64,000 bases of DNA from Methanoculleus oceani (GTDB lineage: Archaea; Halobacteriota; Methanomicrobia; Methanomicrobiales; Methanoculleaceae), in contig NZ_QFDM01000002.1 in the NCBI RefSeq assembly GCF_023702065.1, positions 434,001 to 498,000 on the forward strand, given 5' to 3'. Shown piece after piece: positions 44,904-53,934 of the stretch; position 1 is the first letter of the stretch, and each line of letters starts with the position of its first letter. A program made the translations under genes and the position numbers. A model generated the notes under the pieces. The model ran no database searches, was not told the DNA's origin, and worked only from the letters and a program-made list of their open reading frames with translations.

Positions 44904-44992
44904 ATACCTTAATATCATGGGCTGTCTGCGGTAAAACAGATGGCGCCGGCTCTCCTCACTCCTCCCCGGCATCTCCCGGTTGATCGCCGTAA

Positions 44993-45066
44993 CTCGCACC
45001 TAACGGTGCTCGCGCTCCGTTCCTGACGGAACGTCGTGACTCGCACCTAGTGGTGCTCGCGCTCCT
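44993..45066. repeat. Tandem copies of the CTCGCACC/GGTGCTCGCGCTCC repeat
   Basis: Two units start at 44993 and 45040 (period 47): CTCGCACCTAACGGTGCTCG and CTCGCACCTAGTGGTGCTCG, both continuing CGCTCC. The first 18 bases of unit 1 equal 18191-18208 in reverse complement. Unit 2 runs into the 3' end of the DUF504 gene. Confidence 0.7.
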
Positions 45067-45331
45067 GCCGCTCGCTACTCTCGCGCCAATCGCGCTCCCA
45101 AATAACTTCGCCATCATAGAGAATCCGCCGGACCCGGTGATACGGGATACAGGCAACATGCGTCCCGGCGTCCACCTCCAGGTACTGCGCATCGAGCGCG
45201 ACGACCCGGTCGCCCCGCACCGTGGAGCGGTCGCCGGGCGCCCCCCGGTCGACGTACTCGACCTCGACCCGCGAGAAGTCGTAGCCGGGGTCATGATAGA
45301 ACCGGAGCAGCAACCGGTGGCTCGTCCGCAT
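45047..45331 (-). CDS. DUF504 (UPF0248) family protein
   Basis: 94 residues from ATG 45331. The core matches the archaeal DUF504 pattern: VEVEYVDRGAPGD, then VACIPYHRVRRILYDGEVIWER. Upstream in-frame codons run into the mmp10 promoter region and look non-coding. The last residues (ERQEREHH) are encoded by a copy of the intergenic repeat, so the C-terminus has been replaced or extended by repeat DNA. The family is small, found in archaea, and has no established role. Confidence 0.8.
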   Translation of the reverse strand: MRTSHRLLLRFYHDPGYDFSRVEVEYVDRGAPGDRSTVRGDRVVALDAQYLEVDAGTHVACIPYHRVRRILYDGEVIWERDWRESSERQEREHH

Positions 45332-45485
45332 ACCACGGCCACCTCGCCCCGCCGGACCATAAAGGTGCAGGGTGCCGCCGTTGTCCCGGTTCACCGGGAC
45401 GGCCGGCCGGCGAACCGGGCCGTGAGAAGACGGCAGAGACGGGCCTGCAACGTTCATAACAGAGAAGCACAGAAGTACCAGCAGG

Positions 45486-46712
45486 ATGTCGCACCTCACC
45501 GTCGATCTCGGAGGCCGGCCCGGCCTCGACTGCCGGGGATTCTGTTCGTACTGCTACTTCAAACACGTCAAGGGGACGACCGCGTTCGGCTGCAGGTTCT
45601 GCCTCCCCTTCCAAATTGGCTGCGACTACTGCACCCGGGGCGTGCGCGAGGAGTACTCGGGGTTCAAGGACCTCCGGACCGTCGCCGACGAGACGCTCGC
45701 GAACCTCCAGGGGATCGGCGACGATATCGACCGGATCACCATCAGCGGCGGCGGTGACCCGAGCTGCTACCCCGAGTTCCGCGACCTCGTCGAACTGCTC
45801 GGCAGCATGGAGGCGCCGCTCCACATCGGCTACACCAGCGGCAAGGGATTCGACGACCCGGCCATAGCCGACTTCCTCATCGAGAACGGTCTCTCCGAGG
45901 TCTCCTACACCGTCTTCGCCGCCGACCCGGACCTCCGGCGGCAGTGGATGCACGACCCGACGCCGGAAGCCTCGCTCGCGGTCCTCGACCGGCTCTGCGG
46001 CGCAATCGACGTCTATGCCGCAGCAGTCGTTCTTCCCGGCGTCAACGACGGCGAAACCCTGGAACAGACCTGCGCGTGGCTGGAGGAGCGGGGTGCAAAA
46101 GGGCTGATCCTGATGCGGTTTGCCAACCGGACCGACCAGGGGCTCATCCTCGGCAACGCGCCCCTCATCGAGGGGCAGCAGGTCCATACCGTCGACGAGT
46201 TCCACGAGATCGTCACCGACTTGAACGAACGGTTCTCAATGAAGATCAGCGGGACCCCGCTCGGCGACCCCTCGATCGGGTCGCCGTTCGCGATCCTCCA
46301 CGAGCCCGACCTCTTAAAGAAACTCCCCCGGGTCCGGAAGCGTGCGACGGTGATCACCGGAAGCGTCGCGGCCCCCTTCATCCAGCGGATCCTCTCGATC
46401 CGGGGCTCGATCTCGAGGGTTGTTGCGGTCAAGAAGGAGATCGCCTGCCTCATCACCGCCGACGACCTCGCCGGGGTGAACCTGGCGAAACTCGAGGACG
46501 TCGTGATCCTCCCCGGCCGGGCGTTCGTCCATGACGCCGAAGCCCAAAAGATCCTCTCCGCCGACGGCGTCGACCGCGAGGTGGTGCGCGGCCCCGAGAT
46601 GCTGACGGCCGACGCGGAGATGAGCATGGGCATGACCCGGACGGAAGTGCTCGAAAAGGAGATGGAGGGGTTCGCAGCCCTGATCAACACGATCAACCGC
46701 TACGGCCGGTGA
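45486..46712 (+). CDS. mmp10: Methanogenesis marker 10: radical SAM McrA-arginine methyltransferase
   Basis: 408 residues. CRGFCSYC (Cys 16, 20, 23) is the CxxxCxxC radical SAM motif, followed by four further cysteines (36, 39, 46, 49) in GCRFCLPFQIGCDYC, as in Mmp10. ISGGGDPSCYPE is the AdoMet GGE-type region. In Methanosarcina acetivorans and Methanococcus maripaludis Mmp10 methylates C-5 of an active-site arginine of methyl-coenzyme M reductase, using cobalamin. It converges on a histidine kinase gene with a 20-base 3' overlap. Confidence 0.95.
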   Translation: MSHLTVDLGGRPGLDCRGFCSYCYFKHVKGTTAFGCRFCLPFQIGCDYCTRGVREEYSGFKDLRTVADETLANLQGIGDDIDRITISGGGDPSCYPEFRDLVELLGSMEAPLHIGYTSGKGFDDPAIADFLIENGLSEVSYTVFAADPDLRRQWMHDPTPEASLAVLDRLCGAIDVYAAAVVLPGVNDGETLEQTCAWLEERGAKGLILMRFANRTDQGLILGNAPLIEGQQVHTVDEFHEIVTDLNERFSMKISGTPLGDPSIGSPFAILHEPDLLKKLPRVRKRATVITGSVAAPFIQRILSIRGSISRVVAVKKEIACLITADDLAGVNLAKLEDVVILPGRAFVHDAEAQKILSADGVDREVVRGPEMLTADAEMSMGMTRTEVLEKEMEGFAALINTINRYGR

Positions 46713-48591
46713 CGGGCGGGCATGCCGGGAGCGTGAACCGGAACGCAGCGCCGCGTTCGGGATGCCCCGGCACCCGGTCCTCGACCCATACCCGGCCGCC
46801 GTAACGCTCGACCAGGGTGCGGGTGATATGGAGACCGAGCCCTTTGCCGCTCTTTCTCCCGCTTTTCCTGAATTTCTCAAAGACCCGGGTCTTCTCGGCG
46901 TCCGGTATCCCGGGACCGGTGTCCTCGACCGAGACCAGGGCAGTCCCGCCTTCCTCCCGGGAGGTGATCAGGACCGAGACGCCGGGGCCGCCGAACTTGA
47001 CGGCGTTGCCGATGAGGTTTACGAAGACCGCCGACAGGAGGTCGTCGGCAGAGACCCACCGGTCCTCCGGCAGGTAGCGGATATCGACGTCCGGGAAGAA
47101 GCAGATGACGCTCCTCGCGATGTGGTCGAGGTTCACCGGCCCGGGCACGAGGGCCTCTTCCGCGATCCGCCGGATCGTCGAGACGTTCCCGATGATCTCG
47201 GCGCTCTGCCTGACGGCGGCCGCGAGCTTCCCGGCAAGGTCCTTCTCCGGCCCGGAGAGCGTCTCGGCAAGGAGCGTTGCGTAGCCGATGGCGACGGTGT
47301 TTGCGTTGTTGATGTCGTGGGTCATGAGATCCAGGTAGAAGTTCGCCTGCTCGTGGAGCCGCATCCGCTCGACGGCACTCCCGACCTCACGGCCGATGGA
47401 GGCGAGCAGGTCCCGCTCGTCGGGCGAGAAGACGTGCACCTTCCGGCTGACCAGGTTGACGGCGCCGACGACCCGCTCCCCGGCGATGATGGGGATGCTT
47501 GCAAACGCCTGGATTCCGGCGCCGGCATCCTGCGGGTAGGCGTGCAGGTAGTCCTCCACGAAGTGCGCCATACCCTGTCCGAGGACCGCATCGTACGGGG
47601 GAGCGTTCAGGTCGACGATCCGCCGCCGGAACGAGAACCCTTTCGGGAGCCCGATCTCGGCGACCAGTTCGGCCCTGGACCGACCGGGGTCGAGCAGGTA
47701 TACGCTGCCCCCTTCGAAATCGAGGAGTTCCAGGGCCTTCTCGAGCACGCCTGCCAGCAGTTCGTCCATGCCCGCCGACGACGTGGCGGTCCTGACCACC
47801 TGGTTGATGACGTAGAGCTGGGCGTTCCTGCGCCGGCCCTTCTCCTCGGCGATCTTCTGTCCGGTGACATCCATGACACCGACGGCCACGCCCAGGTACC
47901 CGGGACTCCCGCCGGTGACCGGGGAGGCGGCGAGGAGGGCGTCGATCGTCGCTCCATCGGAACGCCGGAGCCGGAGTTCGGCCTCCGCCCGCCGCCACTC
48001 GCCCTGCTCGATCAGCGTCTTCGCCCGCGGGACGTCGCCCGGGTCGACGAAGGAGAGGAAAGAGGCGCCCTGTATCCGGCTGACCGCGTAACCGAGGATC
48101 TCCGCCATCCGGGCGCCGGCAAAGATCGTGGTGCCTCCCGGGTCGAGCACCAGGACCCCTTCGTGCAGGCTCCTGCCGATCTCGCGCCACAGGTGCTCCA
48201 CTCTGCCGAGCGCCACCTCGGCACGTTTCAGCGCGAGGACGTGCCGGACGGTGCAGACCAGGAGTTCGGGGGAGATGGTCTCCCGGACCAGGTAGTCGTC
48301 CGCACCATGCCAGAGCGCCCCGACCGCCGCATCGAGGTCGTCGCGCGAGGCCAGGATGACGACCGGGGTACCGGGGGCTTCTTCGCTCACCCGCGCCGCC
48401 GCCCCGGGCTCCCGGCCGGGGTCGAGCAGGATAAGATCGAACGACTCTCGCCGGAGAGCGTCGAGGCCTTCGGCAACCAGCCGGTGCGAGATCGTCTCGG
48501 CCGGGAGCCCGGCCTTGCGAAGGGCCTCTCCGACCAGGGGGGCGTCGCCCGGGCTCCCGGTGATGACGAGCAGCCTGAGCGGGTCGGGCAC
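46693..48591 (-). CDS. Soluble sensor histidine kinase (REC-PAS-GAF-kinase)
   Basis: 632 residues. A receiver-like domain comes first (LLVITGSPGDAPL; FDLILLDPG with Asp 57; GADDYLVRE), then PAS at about 130-255 (SLHEGVLVLDPGGTTIFAGA), GAF at about 275-410 (ASIPIIAGERVVGAVNLVS), and a kinase core: H-box LDLMTHDINNANTV near residue 430, N box NLIGNAVKFG, DTGPGIPD and GKGLGLHI. No membrane helix, so it should sense a cytoplasmic cue. Its kinase core is closely similar to that of the membrane kinase at 50.5 kb. No response regulator gene is adjacent. Confidence 0.9.
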   Translation of the reverse strand: MPDPLRLLVITGSPGDAPLVGEALRKAGLPAETISHRLVAEGLDALRRESFDLILLDPGREPGAAARVSEEAPGTPVVILASRDDLDAAVGALWHGADDYLVRETISPELLVCTVRHVLALKRAEVALGRVEHLWREIGRSLHEGVLVLDPGGTTIFAGARMAEILGYAVSRIQGASFLSFVDPGDVPRAKTLIEQGEWRRAEAELRLRRSDGATIDALLAASPVTGGSPGYLGVAVGVMDVTGQKIAEEKGRRRNAQLYVINQVVRTATSSAGMDELLAGVLEKALELLDFEGGSVYLLDPGRSRAELVAEIGLPKGFSFRRRIVDLNAPPYDAVLGQGMAHFVEDYLHAYPQDAGAGIQAFASIPIIAGERVVGAVNLVSRKVHVFSPDERDLLASIGREVGSAVERMRLHEQANFYLDLMTHDINNANTVAIGYATLLAETLSGPEKDLAGKLAAAVRQSAEIIGNVSTIRRIAEEALVPGPVNLDHIARSVICFFPDVDIRYLPEDRWVSADDLLSAVFVNLIGNAVKFGGPGVSVLITSREEGGTALVSVEDTGPGIPDAEKTRVFEKFRKSGRKSGKGLGLHITRTLVERYGGRVWVEDRVPGHPERGAAFRFTLPACPPVTGRSG

Positions 48592-48713
48592 TCCTTCACC
48601 CCCCCGCCGGCAGGGTCCGGGTGCTGGGTAACCTAGGCTTCATCCCCGTGCGAGGTGCGCCGGGGCGTATCCCGGAGCATCGCTACCCTTTACCCGGGGT
48701 CCGGGGATAAGTG

Positions 48714-49280
48714 TTACTGACCGGCCGTTACCGGCCCGAGGAACCGTTCGATGACCCACTCGTTCCTGACCTCCGGGTGGAAGAGGAGGCCGTAGAGAGG
48801 GAGCGAGCGGTGCCGGATCGCCTGGACGCACCGGTCCGAGGCGGCGAGAGGCAGGAACCCTTCGGGCACCTGCACGGCATATTCGTGCACCCCGTATGCG
48901 GGGAAATCCTCCCTCCCGGCAAAGAGGGGGTCGGGCGCGAGCACCCGGACGTCGGTCATGCCGATCTCGCAGCACGGCTCGATGCCGCCGCCGAAGGCCG
49001 CCGCGAGGGCCCGCATGCCGGAGGATATGCCGAGAACCGGGCGCTCGAACGCAGGAAGCCACCCGAACAGTTCAGGATGCTCCGCAAACCCGGTGTCTTT
49101 CAGTGCCGTCCCGCAGAGGATCACCGCATCCGCGGCCTCGATCTCCGGCGCCCCGACGGCGGTGTAGTGGCGGACGGTGAACGGCGCTCCGATCCTGTGG
49201 AGAAGCCGTTCGACCGGCCCGACGAACTCGTCCCGGGAGAGCGAACCGTCCCGGTAGCAGAGGTCGATAACGAGGATCAT
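48714..49280 (-). CDS. Class I glutamine amidotransferase-like protein lacking the catalytic Cys
   Basis: 188 residues from ATG 49280. The fold of a class I glutaminase is visible: ADAVILCGTALKD, PVLGISSGMRALAAAFGG and LLFHPE. At the nucleophile position (usually GIC) it has Ser 86, while His 168 and Glu 170 remain. It is therefore probably not a glutaminase; a binding or altered hydrolase role is possible. Its ATG overlaps the stop of the Dph6-like gene by four bases, so the two proteins may work together. Confidence 0.78.
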   Translation of the reverse strand: MILVIDLCYRDGSLSRDEFVGPVERLLHRIGAPFTVRHYTAVGAPEIEAADAVILCGTALKDTGFAEHPELFGWLPAFERPVLGISSGMRALAAAFGGGIEPCCEIGMTDVRVLAPDPLFAGREDFPAYGVHEYAVQVPEGFLPLAASDRCVQAIRHRSLPLYGLLFHPEVRNEWVIERFLGPVTAGQ

Positions 49281-49957
49281 TTTGCCACCAGCCCCGCCCG
49301 CTCGATCCGGAGGACGCCGTTGTAGTTCCGGTAGACCTTGGATGCCTCCTCGATCGCGATCCTTTGAACGAAGAAGGGGGCGTCGACGACGAACGTCTCG
49401 AACTCCCCTCCTTCCCCGATCAGGGTGATCTGGTACTTCCGGGCGATCTCCCGGAGTTCGTCGAGGGCGCGGCGGTCGATCTCCCTCCCGAGCCAGGACG
49501 CGTCGAAGGGGCAGGAGAAGACGCCCGCGATGATGACCCGGAACCCTGCGTCGATGAGTTCCTCCATGTACGCCTCCTGGTCCGCGAGCCAGAGCGGGTT
49601 GAACGACCAGAGGCCCAGTTCGCGGCAGACCCGCTGGACCCGTGCCGCCTGGTAGACCGAGAGGACCGCCCCGGTGACGACTCCTTCGATCCCGAACCGC
49701 TCCCTGGCGGCGAGGAGGGCCCGCTTCAGGTCCTGGAGTTCCGTCTCCTTCTCGCCTGCCGTCTCCACCTCCACGAGGGGAAGCCCCGCCGCCCCGGCCT
49801 GCAGTGCGGCGAGGCGGATGTTCGGGGTGTGGAACATGTAACTCTCGGGATTCCTGGAGACGACCGTGATCAGGCAGACGACTTCTTCCTGCTGCATCGC
49901 CTTCCAGCAGGCGAATATGGAGTCTTTCCCGCCGGAGAAGAGCACACCGAGTTTCAT
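49277..49957 (-). CDS. PP-loop ATPase, Dph6-like (diphthamide synthesis family)
   Basis: 226 residues from ATG 49957. SGGKDSIFACWKA (residues 8-20) is the ATP pyrophosphatase loop, and LIGEGGEFETFVVDAPFF near residue 180 is the second family signature, as in the archaeal ATP-PPases related to Dph6. Dph6 amidates diphthine on elongation factor 2 using ammonia, and the downstream coupled amidotransferase-like protein is suggestive, although that partner lacks its Cys. Function in diphthamide synthesis is inferred. Confidence 0.85.
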   Translation of the reverse strand: MKLGVLFSGGKDSIFACWKAMQQEEVVCLITVVSRNPESYMFHTPNIRLAALQAGAAGLPLVEVETAGEKETELQDLKRALLAARERFGIEGVVTGAVLSVYQAARVQRVCRELGLWSFNPLWLADQEAYMEELIDAGFRVIIAGVFSCPFDASWLGREIDRRALDELREIARKYQITLIGEGGEFETFVVDAPFFVQRIAIEEASKVYRNYNGVLRIERAGLVAK

Positions 49958-50176
49958 GATTGTTCCCGTAGCTCTTCGGCCGGGAGCCAGATAAATCCCT
50001 GCGGCATACAGGCACGCGGCCCGGGAGCGGCCCGGCGGCAAAAGTCGGGCTGCTTCATCTCTTTTTTGGCAAACGCGAGACCGGCGGGGGCTGCCGCCGG
50101 AGGAGGATCAGGATTATATGCTGTCGAATCTTCACCCGGTATGAGCACCGGGGGCGCATCGCGGGAGGTATAGGGT

Positions 50177-50368
50177 ATGATGGAGACCAATGAAAATCCG
50201 GAAGAACTGATCGAGGTTGTTGTTGACTGCATCCTGGTAAATTACCGGGGAGATCCCGAGTCGCGGGGCCGGATAGTCCATGCGCTCCAGGAGTGGGCGG
50301 AAGAGCACCCGGACGAGTGGGATGAACTGCAGGCACGCTGCCAGCAGCGTCACGAAGCCCTGGCGTAA
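50177..50368 (+). CDS. Small acidic protein of unknown function
   Basis: 63 residues. A strong GGGAGGTAT ribosome site lies 6-14 bases before ATG 50177, and the codon use matches real genes here. The sequence (PEELIEVVVDCILVNYRGDP, then HALQEWAEEHPDEWDELQAR) is acidic and helical, without known motif. It stands alone upstream of the membrane kinase gene. Confidence 0.7.
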   Translation: MMETNENPEELIEVVVDCILVNYRGDPESRGRIVHALQEWAEEHPDEWDELQARCQQRHEALA

Positions 50369-50512
50369 GTCCTCCGGACAGGATAGAACATCTCTTCTTC
50401 CCATCTCCGAGGGTAAGACCGCGGGAAGTCGTCGGGTCCAGGGTGTCCGACGGTATGTTCAATACCCGGTGTTAATGTAGCACAAAAACAAGCTCATGAT
50501 CGGGCAACTTGT

Positions 50513-52387
50513 ATGGTTTCAGCGGACAGCAGCACCGGACTCGTGAGCCAGGGGCCCAACTGGCAGATGCTTGCCGCCGCACCCGTCCTTCTGCTGGCAC
50601 TGGTCGTTGCGGCCCAGTCCTTCGTGAATATTCCGTTTGATTTCGTTGCTCCCTTCCAGGCGGCACTCAATGTCCTCCCGAACATGGGTTCCGTGCTCCT
50701 GGCCGTTCTGGTGGCATGGGGCACGATGAAGACCGGGCGGCTGCAGCTTGTCTGGATGGGATCCGGCATTCTCGTGCTGGGCCTGGCCATTCTGCTTGCG
50801 AACCTGGTCGGGACCCCGATCAGCCTGAACAACGGGGTGCAGATCCAGAATCTCGGTGCCGTTCTCGCCGGTGCCCTGCATCTCGTCGGCGCTCTGCTCG
50901 CCGTCTTCTCGATCGGACTCGCCAGGCCCGATCCGCGACAACGGGCGGTTGCACTCGCAGCGGGCTACGGCGGCAGCATAGCGGCGGTCACCCTGATCGT
51001 CATCGCGAGCACGGCCGGGGTGATTCCCGTATTCTTCATCCCGGGAGAGGGAGGGACCGCGATCCGACAGGTGGTCATCACCCTCGCTGCGGGTCTCTTT
51101 GCCGCTGCTGCGCTGGTGGTATTTATAAACTATATTCGTTCGCGTTCGTCGTTCCAGTACCTATACGGTCTGGCGCTGGCTCTTCTCGCCCTCGGCCAGA
51201 TCGCGTACCTGCTCACCCTGTCCCGCGGCGACCTCATGGCCTGGGCAGGCAGGGCAGGGCAGTGGGGTGCCTCCCTGTACTTCCTGCTGGCCCTGCTCCT
51301 GATCCTCCGCCTTTCGGGCGGCCGCACGGCGGACGTTCATTACGTGCTGGACCACATCTTTCCTCCCTCCAGCAAAGGCTACAGGTTCCTGATCGAGTCG
51401 TCCCCCGACGCAATCATCGGCCTGGACGCGGGAGGAAACGTGCTGGTATGGAATGCTGCCGCCGAGAGCATACTCGGCTACAGCAGCAGGGAGGTCGTAG
51501 GGAGGCCTATCAGGGATCTGGAAAGCAACCCGGTCCCGGAAGGTTCCGGCACGCAGGAGCCAGGGGAGATATTTTTCCGGCGCCGGGACGGCAGAGAGAT
51601 GTGGCTTGAGGTCTCGGTGGCGCATTACACCGTCCGCGGGAGTCCGATCACCACCGTCAATATCAGGGACGTCACCGATCGGAAGCAGGCGGAAGAGGAG
51701 CGAAGACAACTTTACGAGAAACTTGAGGATGCGCACCGTGAGGCGAACCTGTATCTCGACATCATGACCCATGACATCAGGAACGCCAACACCGTCACGA
51801 CGATGTACGCAGATCTCATGGTCGAGATACTGGAGGGCGAGCCGGGTGCGTATGCAGAGAAATTGCGCGGCAGTGTCGAGAAGAGCAATGAAATTCTCCG
51901 GAATGTCGCCACCATCAGGCGGCTTCAGGAGGAGCCGTCCCTGCTTGTTCCGGTGAACCTCGATACCGTCGTCCGAAAGGAGATCGAGACCTTCCCCGGG
52001 GCATCGATCCGGTACGAGGGCGCGCCGGCCGAGGTGAGGGCGGACGGACTCCTCTCCGAGGTCTTTGCGAACCTCATCGGCAACGCTGTCAAGTTCGGTG
52101 GACCGGACGTCGAGGTAACCATCCGGGTCAGCGAGCTGGACGGGGAGGTCGAGGTCTCGGTCGAGGACACCGGTCCCGGTGTTCCGGACGACGTGAAGGA
52201 GAGACTCTTCCGCCGGCTGGAGCGCGGAAAAGCCAGAGGTCCGGGCAAGGGGCTTGGACTCTTCATCTCCCGGATGCTCATCGAGCGCTACGGCGGGGAG
52301 ATCCGGGTCGAGGACCGGGTGCCCGGCCATCCGGAGGAGGGCGCTGCGTTCCGGTTCACGCTCAGGAAAAGCACGCAGGATGGGTGA
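50513..52387 (+). CDS. Membrane sensor histidine kinase (multi-TM, PAS, kinase core)
   Basis: 624 residues. Seven to eight transmembrane segments fill about residues 20-270, followed by PAS from about residue 295 (IESSPDAIIGLDAGGNVLVW), a short coiled coil, H-box LDIMTHDIRNANTV near residue 420, N box NLIGNAVKFG, DTGPGVPD and GKGLGLFI. The kinase core resembles the soluble kinase at 46.7 kb so closely (MTHDI-NANTV, EDRVPGHPE-GAAFRFTL in both) that they are likely recent paralogues. The ligand of the membrane part is unknown and no regulator gene is adjacent. Confidence 0.9.
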   Translation: MVSADSSTGLVSQGPNWQMLAAAPVLLLALVVAAQSFVNIPFDFVAPFQAALNVLPNMGSVLLAVLVAWGTMKTGRLQLVWMGSGILVLGLAILLANLVGTPISLNNGVQIQNLGAVLAGALHLVGALLAVFSIGLARPDPRQRAVALAAGYGGSIAAVTLIVIASTAGVIPVFFIPGEGGTAIRQVVITLAAGLFAAAALVVFINYIRSRSSFQYLYGLALALLALGQIAYLLTLSRGDLMAWAGRAGQWGASLYFLLALLLILRLSGGRTADVHYVLDHIFPPSSKGYRFLIESSPDAIIGLDAGGNVLVWNAAAESILGYSSREVVGRPIRDLESNPVPEGSGTQEPGEIFFRRRDGREMWLEVSVAHYTVRGSPITTVNIRDVTDRKQAEEERRQLYEKLEDAHREANLYLDIMTHDIRNANTVTTMYADLMVEILEGEPGAYAEKLRGSVEKSNEILRNVATIRRLQEEPSLLVPVNLDTVVRKEIETFPGASIRYEGAPAEVRADGLLSEVFANLIGNAVKFGGPDVEVTIRVSELDGEVEVSVEDTGPGVPDDVKERLFRRLERGKARGPGKGLGLFISRMLIERYGGEIRVEDRVPGHPEEGAAFRFTLRKSTQDG

Positions 52388-52490
52388 GCGATCTTCTGCG
52401 GGCGAGCCGGTGTACACCCCGGGGCCCCAAAACGAGCAGTTATGCTTATGAGGCGACGGGATTCAGGTGTCTTCGTAGGATTGGGCGCAC

Positions 52491-53009
52491 ATGAACGTTA
52501 TCGTTGTCTACAAAAGTAGATACGGGTCTACAAGGGAGATTGCAGAGTTCATCGCCGAAAAGCTGCGGGAGCACGGCGTGCAGGCGGATGCCCGGAGCGT
52601 CGACACGGCCCCGGACCTCGAAGGGTATAACGCCGTCGTGATCGGGAGTGCCGTGTACATGGAGCACTGGATGAAGGAGGCAGCGGAGTTCGTGCGGCGG
52701 AACCGGACAGTCCTTGCCGAACGGCCGGTGTGGCTGTTCAGCAGCGGCCCGCTCCAACTCGAACCGGGAGCGAGCCCGGACGACCCGGAACTGGAGCCCA
52801 AAGAGATCGGCGAGTTCCGGGAGATCATCCACCCCCGGGACCACCGTGTCTTCTTCGGGGCACTGGACCCGGGCAGGCTCGGACTCCAGCACCGGCTGAT
52901 CCGGAAGCTGCCGGCCGCCCGTGCGCTCCTTCCCGAGGGCGATTTCCGCAACTGGGACGATATCGAGGCCTGGGCCGGCGACATTGCGCGGGCGCTGGGG
53001 ACTCCTTAA
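52491..53009 (+). CDS. Flavodoxin-domain protein (HemG-like)
   Basis: 172 residues. VVYKSRYGSTREIAEFIAE is the FMN phosphate loop (T/S-x-T/S-G-N-T type), VIGSAVYMEHWMKEA the second flavin-contact segment, and GALDPGRLGLQHRLI is typical of the flavodoxin-like protoporphyrinogen oxidase branch. In methanogens such proteins may handle electrons in tetrapyrrole or other redox chemistry; no haem genes are nearby. Confidence 0.82.
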   Translation: MNVIVVYKSRYGSTREIAEFIAEKLREHGVQADARSVDTAPDLEGYNAVVIGSAVYMEHWMKEAAEFVRRNRTVLAERPVWLFSSGPLQLEPGASPDDPELEPKEIGEFREIIHPRDHRVFFGALDPGRLGLQHRLIRKLPAARALLPEGDFRNWDDIEAWAGDIARALGTP

Positions 53010-53050
53010 CGGCAATAGAGGACTAAATAAATTAATTCCGTAAAAACGAA

Positions 53051-53135
53051 TGCGAGGGGAGCGATTCGAACGCTCGAACTCCTACGAGACCAGGCCCTCA
53101 ACCTGGCGCCTTTGACCTGGCTTGGCAACCCTCGC
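53051..53135 (-). tRNA. tRNA-Leu (anticodon GAG)
   Basis: 85 bases, type II with a long variable arm. Acceptor GCGAGGG/CCCTCGC, anticodon stem CCAGG/CCTGG around TTGAGGG, T loop TTCGAAT. Discriminator A, as expected for leucine; no encoded CCA. Confidence 0.95.
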
Positions 53136-53366
53136 CCGGATATGAGGTGATAACATGCTCAGTGCATGAACGGAGACGGAAGATGCATCGATTGCGGTTT
53201 CGCGCCCCGTTTACCTCATTTAATCTGTTGTCATACATAAAATACCTTTTGTGCGGGGCCGCGATGAGGGGGGGCGGGCGGTTGCACGGGGCGTCGTTTC
53301 TGCAGGACCGGCGGAGATCACGGGAGCGGCGGCTCTTCGTCGGTGTTGTTTCCGGGGTGGGAACCG

Positions 53367-53768
53367 TTACTCCTCGTCCTCCCGTAAGACCAGGAACGTG
53401 TTTACGGCCGTGTGACCGGGCACCTCCTCCAGAAGGCCGGCATCCAAGAGTTCCTCAAGCAGGCTCTCATACCTCTGCGCCGACTCCTCCCTCTTTCGTT
53501 CCTCATCCCCGGGGATCTCTGGATTGTACGCGTACATGGTTTCGAGGGTATCGAGTTGTTCGACGGTGCCGTCTTCCCATATCCGGGCATGCTCGTCTCC
53601 AAAACGATGAAAGCGGTAGAACTCCATGTATTCGTAACCGTCGGCCTCTCCGAAGACCCAGTTGAACTGAAAGGTTGCGATCCGCATCGTCCCGCTCTTC
53701 CTCTCCTGCAGGGCATCCTCGGGTAGTGCGAACGTCTCCCGGTACCTCTCCTCGAAGTGGCGGTTCAT
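53367..53768 (-). CDS. Hypothetical protein
   Basis: 133 residues from ATG 53768, acidic. IATFQFNWVFGEADGYEYMEF is the best-conserved-looking part, followed by an acidic helical end (RYESLLEELLDAGLLEEVPG). No known motif. The 230 bases between it and tRNA-Leu hold no gene I can support. Confidence 0.6.
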   Translation of the reverse strand: MNRHFEERYRETFALPEDALQERKSGTMRIATFQFNWVFGEADGYEYMEFYRFHRFGDEHARIWEDGTVEQLDTLETMYAYNPEIPGDEERKREESAQRYESLLEELLDAGLLEEVPGHTAVNTFLVLREDEE

Positions 53769-53934
53769 CTCCGCGAACGTCGCCCCTATTTTCTCTATCG
53801 AGCCTCTCTACATACAGGATAAGGCTCGGGCTCCTCATATATACGTAACCGTCCGGCTGCCATGTCTCATCCAAGAACGCCCTCTTCCCGGCAGCGGCAG
53901 AGGTTTGATTAATCGCCGGGTCCAATACGGCTCT

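Noticed and set aside
53147-53665. A 172-codon + frame between tRNA-Leu and the hypothetical gene
   Set aside because: It is low in coding character, rich in Arg/Pro, and is partly antisense to the minus gene at 53367-53768.
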